From the NCBI GenBank assembly GCA_030374735.1, contig JASCIV010000004.1:1-64000 (forward strand): a stretch of 64,000 nucleotides of DNA. The letters run 5' to 3'. Origin of the DNA: Gracilaria caudata. Taxonomy: Eukaryota; Rhodophyta; Florideophyceae; Gracilariales; Gracilariaceae. Under the pieces are notes generated by a model. That model saw only the letters and a program-made list of their open reading frames with translations, was not told the DNA's origin and made no database searches. The position numbers were made by a program, and so were the translations under genes. Every line of letters begins with the position of its first letter. Position 1 is the first letter of the stretch. This document shows, one piece after another, positions 59,201-64,000 of this stretch.

Positions 59201-60337
59201 CACGCCTTCTCCGACAGCTGCAGCCGCAACGATTCGGTCAAATGGACCGTCTCTCTTTGCTATTTGAAAGCTGGAGAGCGAGTACGACCCATTACGGCGA
59301 GTCCGAGCCGAAATATTGAAAACACGTAGCGAGTCTGCGCTTGGTTCTTCATCTACCATCAGAATGGCAATCGCACATTCTTTCGATCCGGTGATGAGAA
59401 ACTGATCCACCGAAGCGTTAGAAAGCTTGACTGGAACCTTTATATCGGCCCTGCACATATACCTGTCTTCATTCCAAACAAAAAGAAAGACTTTGCCAGA
59501 AGCACTCAACGCCATGAAGGACTTCGATTCAGATTGGATTTCTGCGACTGCGATAATAGAGTCTTCCTTTTCGATGCCCCGAACTGAAGCCCTGGTGCGC
59601 CTCTTTAGTATTGAATATCCATTGTTTTCATAATTCGTAGCGGAATCAATGCCGGAGTCCTCTGGGTTTCGGCTTGGACTACGGAACAATCGGTTCATGA
59701 GCCCCATCGAGAGAGATGACGTTAGAGAACGCTGTGAGGAAGCCCCTTCTGCCGAAGAATAGGATATAATGCTTGTATCATCCGCTGGGGCAGAGCTATC
59801 CCGGTCAACTACGTTCGATGACAACCATTGTAATCGCATCTTTGGGGATGATTCGGGTGTCTGATGAACTTGAGCACAGCAACCATTGCTTAGGCCTAGA
59901 ATCACATCGTCTCCAACTTTTGTGATGCAGTTAATGTGAAAATCATGAAGCAAAAGCCTTCCTCTTTCATCAAAGGTTGGATCTGCTGATGACGTTACAT
60001 CCACAGTCAGATGCACAAAACTGCATCCGTTATGCTCCGAAACACATGAAACGAAGATTTCGACTGATCCATCCAAATCGGTGTTTTCGAACACAAGCGG
60101 TCGAGATGAGAATGGTGATGAGAAGGATAGTCGAAGCCCTGACTTTGTAATAACGTTCTCAAAGATTATTTGGTCAGAGTTCACGATACGCCATAACGTG
60201 TCTCTAGCAAGCCCCGCCCAAGAATGCTCATGACTTCTTGGTGGCTGAATCTCTTGAACAGGTACTGAGATTTCAAAAAGCGGCGATGCTTCTAGATGTT
60301 GAGACGACGGATAATCAAACAATCTCGTCTCACGCAT
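56300..60337 (-). CDS. Nuclear pore scaffold protein, Nup133-like, 1345 aa
   Basis: Probable member of the Y-complex (Nup107-160) of the nuclear pore. Length is close to plant Nup133 (~1300). The first ~480 residues look like a beta-propeller: repeated short strands (VILGLSNGCCAQVHQ, SIIAVAEIQSESKSFMALS, GKVFLFVWNEDRYMCRAD), with Ser-rich loops between blades. A transition (FTPFAIAKALRLETPH, MFIVNGIGVVIARQ) leads to a long alpha-solenoid (about 540-1340) with GSGIPLTDLIISQGKDV, YGCMVQAKKWCDELYELQNLF and a C-terminal domain with SEYPEAEDVRSDLREECGKY. ATG 60337. Nup155 is the alternative in this fold class; the blade order and C-terminal end favour Nup133. Intronless over 4 kb. Confidence 0.7.
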   Translation of the reverse strand: MRETRLFDYPSSQHLEASPLFEISVPVQEIQPPRSHEHSWAGLARDTLWRIVNSDQIIFENVITKSGLRLSFSSPFSSRPLVFENTDLDGSVEIFVSCVSEHNGCSFVHLTVDVTSSADPTFDERGRLLLHDFHINCITKVGDDVILGLSNGCCAQVHQTPESSPKMRLQWLSSNVVDRDSSAPADDTSIISYSSAEGASSQRSLTSSLSMGLMNRLFRSPSRNPEDSGIDSATNYENNGYSILKRRTRASVRGIEKEDSIIAVAEIQSESKSFMALSASGKVFLFVWNEDRYMCRADIKVPVKLSNASVDQFLITGSKECAIAILMVDEEPSADSLRVFNISARTRRNGSYSLSSFQIAKRDGPFDRIVAAAAVGEGVLLATESGLITDVVNVANEIDSGIGLPPGKLWSLIDDFDKEFGLWQSYDSVMPDGKESLIMAHRFTPFAIAKALRLETPHTATRQEVDATLMEWHSGEEDIPWKRIKHRAEHVQKHENMKIRDMFIVNGIGVVIARQSVVSVLRPQTEAERKLVADRCLVFPDAFKMSRGEIAQILASHGLCQELGARFKAGFVKPEYRARFVSMMKLSVRLSESGSGIPLTDLIISQGKDVQVHSGETCEYPTIMERAIAVVSPGGVLLRNLLESGEVSTLGLVANECANVYRMSSVFASGLSWLFQYRLKSLQGTIDENDDVAMSDGKAADAGPADDMLDKAYGCMVQAKKWCDELYELQNLFSDDVKVDAQFLIDLATSAILQSAQLNGSRAGAYTQEGFLSRDGSVSPTGSVSSSVVWRRLAFWLMEKCVRLFESFGAPKHAASCALEGMPEAPNREKHESMRAAAFSRFIDAGELEAALTAILSDPFIGEETVSVKVFESDSLRDAVSLLVNATADHGKLQWLAEQRLPGPLKVMCGHALERRARATETIPITEMTMRAAIDPDMLLDEHIEEMDEFDVVSDYELVYSWHILHGDDASAATTALEWAGRLSDEGLHSIRNAISGRKTKITRSQQQARLLLHWIQMKSTALSYVSSAILRQLPSDRYVMKSKFSRLTNTTNHLLVNPSWVSRRLLLAHAQKRCLSTMLSHLPEKEDDSQGMHYLVANGASFLSESKEGVRWVAATLQKTPSFDNMLLCTELGLAWVEEASDNVLVDTIQVAAAVAARRDMILFEYDHLQQLLIAIEAKADWKRFSRQWYSIALESALATSSGLTPCPQWLIDGAAWGVRPKCGPEEKQRGFVGDISRVVRALLRSGRPFDAAELIFKALEKAKDSKSETVYLPYSVIDATFDVLGRISSEYPEAEDVRSDLREECGKYKQLMERISRDRVQNLEETEYIRHELTRRNAMEVVR

Positions 60338-61156
60338 TCTTTCTTGCAGAACACTCCCCTCTTTATATGTTTGATGGCTGATTAGACGTACACGCAGAAC
60401 CCTGTATGAGATGACTGTAGTAGTTCAAGCTTTTGTATGTGGTGCATCATGTTCCCCGTTCGCGCTTTGTCAGTTCCTGGATCAACAATGAGCAGTTTCA
60501 AAAGTTTGTCCAATTGCAAGCGCTCTCACAAAACGGCACAACTTCCTACAGAATTTTAATTTCAATTTTCACACAAGTTCGAACTTGAACCCCTGATTCA
60601 AGGGCCCCAAAACAAGATATAGGATATCAAGTAGACCCTACAATACCTATCCTTGAGTAGGAAAATTGCTCTGGAAGACGAAGCGGATCCCACCGGTTAC
60701 TCTTTACCCCACATTAGTTCTCGGTGTGTAATAGTTGTGAGGAGATGGAAGCTGTTAAACCATTAATATAAATTGACCTCAGGAAACAGTCTTAGATGCG
60801 TTAAATCTCATGCGTGTTGTTGCTTTTCTGTTCCCTTTATGTGCGCGTCATTCCGGGGAGGCTTACTGGGGCCACAAAGACAACTCTTTAAAGGTAGGCA
60901 GATAGTGCTGATGTTGACTGTGCGCCGTATTCCCGATTCTGGGGGCGTCGTGCGTATTTGTGCATGTGTCAAATATGAAAGGCACAGGCTTACAATACAA
61001 GAATAGAGTACTTGCTCCACAAGTAACCTAACCTTGCCCTGCACGTTCGTCTTCGTTTCGCTCACTAAAATCGCTTTTAGAGATGAGAGCAAAAGACTTC
61101 TAAGCTTTAATATTAACAGTCGCAAAACACAGAAGCAGTAACCAGGGAGGAGGATC
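60338..61156. other. Intergenic between the nucleoporin start and the coiled-coil gene
   Basis: About 820 bp. Includes the nucleoporin promoter. No gene or repeat recognised. Confidence 0.4.
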
Positions 61157-62618
61157 CTATTCGGATTGCGTGTGGCGGTTTTGAGCTATTGCATTCAGTG
61201 ACGCCTCTAAGCGTCGGACGCGCTCCTCTAGATCTACGGAGGGATAGTTACTTTTCTCTCCCCCTGAATCCTGAAAGACTGCCTGTAGCTGTGCATGAGC
61301 TTCTTCTACTTCGCGAAGCAGAGGAGAGGCTTCCGTTATATTCACATTGCCATGTCCTGTGTGAGACGGTCGATTGGAATCAAGCGACGTAAGAGTATCT
61401 TCGTGGTCCTCCCGAGGCCAGGTCTCCTGTGGTCAAAGGAAGAGTTAGTGATTGGTAAGACAAAAAGCTTCGAAAGGAAAAAGCGTATGAAAACCTTACC
61501 TCCATATGCTGATCATCAAATTCGTCCAAGGGAGTGTCTCGTTTATCTAAGCTTAAGGTGTTACTTTGAAGACTAATATCGTCATCGGAGATCGGCGTTC
61601 TTGCTTGGTTCCTTGAACGCTTTGACCCACGCCTCAGTCTTGCAATCTTTAAATCTTTTTCTTCGAGTTGTCTTTCATAGCGCGCGACATACTCCTTTAG
61701 TCTTCTTCTTTCGAGCAACCCTTGCCTCAATAACGCCTCACGGCTTTCCACTTCTTTTTCCAGTGCAACAAGCCTGTCTCTCAGAGATCGCTCGGATCGT
61801 TCTGCCGCATCAGCGCGTTCTCTGAGCACATCTGTCGCTCCGCATTTAGCTCGCAAGCGCTCGGCCTCGGCACGAGTTTCGGCCAGCCTGGACTCTGCTG
61901 TATCACGAGCAAGTAGTGCTTCTTGAAGCCTTGTGGCATCCAGCGCTTTTTCTTCGGAGACTGCAACCCGTCTTCGCAGTCCCATGCAGACACGTTCCAA
62001 GGCATGAGACTTTTGTTTCTTTTCAGCTAAAGCCTTCTCTGCCTGTGCAGCTCGTTGTGAAACCTGTTGCAGTTGACGTTCAGTTTCGACAAGTTCGGAA
62101 CGCAAGCGCGCAGCATCCGCCAATGCCTCTTCTTCTTTCGAAGTTTTCTTATTCCTTTCTTCGATGACACGGTCATAATCGGCACGCATCCCCTCCAGTA
62201 GTCGCGCAGACCGGTCAGCGCTTTGTCGCAGGGCTTCGTTATCTTTGCGAAGTCGTTTCGCTTCATGCTGAGCCGCCTCCGCTCTTGCTTCGGACGCTTC
62301 GAGAAGCGTGGAAAGTCTACTGATGTGGTGCCTTTCATCAAGTTGAACGGTGGAAACAGCTTGAGTTGCATTCGGAGAGTTTTCCCGCGGTGGGGAAACA
62401 AATGAAGCGTCGCGCTCGACAGAGGGTTGTTCCGCAATATCAGAAGTTTTTGATGGCATGGGATTGCTGGTTACATGAGACCGTATGGAAGCCAGCCCGT
62501 CAGCAAGAGTCTGCTTGACGGCGAGGAACCGCTCGATGGAAGCGCGGCGGTCTGAAGGAGAATTGGAGCTTTCGCGTGGTGTCGATTCCGGCGCGGTAGT
62601 TGTTTGCAAGTTGGGCAT
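61157..62618 (-). CDS. Coiled-coil protein (two exons), 462 aa
   Basis: Unknown role. Exon 1 62618-61500, a 73-nt intron 61499-61427 (GTAAGG...CACAG, phase 0), exon 2 61426-61157. The join gives DDQHME-ETWPREDHEDT. ATG 62618 (MPNLQTTTAPES). Residues about 1-95 are Ser/Pro-rich and disordered. About 95-340 is a nearly unbroken coiled coil (RLSTLLEASEARAEAAQHEA ... LKEYVARYERQLEEKDLKIARL), then a basic patch RRGSKRSR. A short second coiled coil lies at the C-terminus (VDLEERVRRLEASLNAIAQ). Without splicing the frame runs into an unrelated tail. Proteins of this shape serve as cytoskeletal, centrosomal or Golgi tethers, but nothing specific can be claimed. Confidence 0.75.
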
Positions 62619-62845
62619 GAGGAGAGCATGGGGAGCCTTCGCAGCGTGGCTGGTCCAGGGAGAAATGGAATCCCGCGAAGGCTTCAGGCGAAAACTTGGA
62701 CCTACGAAAAGGATTCAATGCGACGTAGACAATTCGCTACTTCCGCTGGCAGCACCACTGGGCGCATGGGTGAACCTTCGCATTGAAATTTGAAAAAAGG
62801 CGGAAACCTGCCCAAAACAGGATCAACAGTTGATCTGAGGTTCTG

Positions 62846-64000
62846 CTAGTCAGCAGTTCGTTGTCTTCGTGACTCCCCGTAAGGCAGACGTCGCTCATGC
62901 GTGTCGGAACGAACTCGGGATGTCTCCATCGGGGACTTGGACGTGCGAAAATTCCTGCGATGATGTGCTCCCATTCTGCGGCGCGCGCTTGAAGGCCTAA
63001 AAGAAACCCCCACGGTTTGATCTGATGCAGCGCGAGCCCGCTGCGCGAGTCGCTGCATAGCATGTGTGGCTGTCACAGCGTGAAATAGTCTCCTCCAGAC
63101 TGCAGAGGGCACTACGCGTCGTGGCGTTCGTAACTGCTCATGACTGCCACGGATCCATCGATGCTGAAGCAATGCCACTGCTGGTGGACGTTTGTAAGGA
63201 TCCTTTTGAAGCAAAGCACGAGTGAACGACTTCGCTTCCTCTGAGGCTTGCGCCTCGTCCAAGTGCGGAAGTCTGCCATTCTCGATCCTGCGCAGTGTTC
63301 TTAGTCGCGAAGACGATTCAAAGGGAAAAGATCCAGTTAGACAGACGTGACAGAGCACTCCAAGAGCAAAGATATCCACAGGTGCGCCGTATGCTTCACC
63401 TCTTAACAGTTCTGGTGCAAAATACGCTTCTGTACCTAATGGCTCTCTACAAAACGACATAATTGACTTCTTGAGTTCAGGGCGCCAAACTGTGGCAAAG
63501 CCAAAGTCGCAGAGCAAAACCTGTAGAGGCGCCCTTCGCGTGTGAGCGATAAGCACGTTATCGCACTTGATGTCGCGATGTACGAGATTGCTTTGATGCA
63601 TGGTCAAGAGACATTTTCCCAACTGTATAATGACATTGCGCACGAACTCCTCTCCCAGAAACCCATTTCGAACTGCCAGTAACTCACAAAGTGAGCCTTT
63701 GTTGCCGTACTGCATAACCATGTAGCAGAACTCGTCATCGTAAAAGACGTCGAGAACGGCTGCAACGTTTGATGATCGCTTGGCCGCCTTATGTTGTAGT
63801 TGAATCTCGCGCATGACGTGCCGCAACTTCTCGCCTACGCCGGTAGACAACGTGAACAACCCGATCCTCTTCACTGCGACAAGACGGCGGTTTTCAACAG
63901 TGGTACCAAGCATTACAATTCCGTCTACTCCTCGTCCAAGAGTATCTCCTAGGTGATACCATCTCCGTATATCGCGGTTCTTGGCTCGATAGAGACATGT
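62846..64000 (-). CDS. Ser/Thr protein kinase, N-terminus beyond the window
   Basis: The frame is open to base 64000 on the - strand, so the protein is cut at its N-terminus; 384 residues are visible. The Gly loop LGRGVDGIV lies before the ATG at 63913, which shows that this ATG is internal. Then VAVKRI (catalytic Lys), LVHRDIKCDNVL (HRD), LCDFGFATVW (DFG), GTEAYFAPELLRG (APE) and YKRPPAVALLQHRW at the end of the domain. All catalytic residues are present. The ~110-residue C-terminal tail is very Arg-rich (SARRRMGAHHRRNF) and probably disordered. The subfamily looks CAMK/ULK-like; substrate unknown. Confidence 0.87.
   Translation of the reverse strand, partial: TCLYRAKNRDIRRWYHLGDTLGRGVDGIVMLGTTVENRRLVAVKRIGLFTLSTGVGEKLRHVMREIQLQHKAAKRSSNVAAVLDVFYDDEFCYMVMQYGNKGSLCELLAVRNGFLGEEFVRNVIIQLGKCLLTMHQSNLVHRDIKCDNVLIAHTRRAPLQVLLCDFGFATVWRPELKKSIMSFCREPLGTEAYFAPELLRGEAYGAPVDIFALGVLCHVCLTGSFPFESSSRLRTLRRIENGRLPHLDEAQASEEAKSFTRALLQKDPYKRPPAVALLQHRWIRGSHEQLRTPRRVVPSAVWRRLFHAVTATHAMQRLAQRARAASDQTVGVSFRPSSARRRMGAHHRRNFRTSKSPMETSRVRSDTHERRLPYGESRRQRTAD

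Overview
The window looks like nuclear DNA of a multicellular (florideophyte) red alga, most likely a Gracilaria relative. The main argument is a pair of intronless cyclooxygenase (prostaglandin H synthase-like) genes. Outside animals this enzyme is best known from Gracilaria and Coccotylus. Long uninterrupted coding regions, a few very short introns (73-97 nt), roomy intergenic DNA and a plant-like tRNA-Trp(CCA) agree with this. The assignment is an inference; no organelle or rRNA marker is present.

Layout. 1-7.6 kb: an F-box gene, a two-exon glutaredoxin and a very large Sel1-repeat membrane protein. 8-18 kb: a sparsely coding stretch with a MITE-like element, long perfect palindromes, a decayed non-LTR retroelement tail and two cyclooxygenase genes placed tail to tail. 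18.4-24 kb: a Ser/Arg/Pro-rich protein, a plastid-type FMN hydrolase-like HAD protein and a B''-type regulatory subunit of PP2A. 24.8-29.85 kb: a complete-looking 5.0-kb mobile element with ~180-bp terminal inverted repeats and one 1374-residue protein. That protein combines a DDE-like region, a PD-(D/E)XK nuclease-like region and a C-terminal Cys/His finger. I regard it as the best candidate for an undescribed system here. 30-44 kb: four paralogous bZIP proteins sharing a large N-terminal Cys-containing region and an unusual basic region (Asn replaces the invariant Arg), mixed with a two-TM protein and retroelement fragments. 45-51 kb: a 10-N assembly gap, an eight-TM protein, then EFG1 and NOP9 (both 40S ribosome biogenesis) diverging around tRNA-Trp. 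51-64 kb: a PH-domain kinase, a BAR protein (two exons), an 85-residue membrane protein (three exons), a Nup133-like nucleoporin, a coiled-coil protein (two exons) and a Ser/Thr kinase that runs off the right edge.

Functional themes: oxylipin (prostaglandin) synthesis; a locally expanded lineage-specific transcription-factor family; housekeeping genes for ribosome assembly, nuclear pore, membrane curvature and phosphorylation signalling; and at least three kinds of mobile DNA. All exon joins were inferred by eye from splice consensus, reading phase and protein-family fit, without transcripts.
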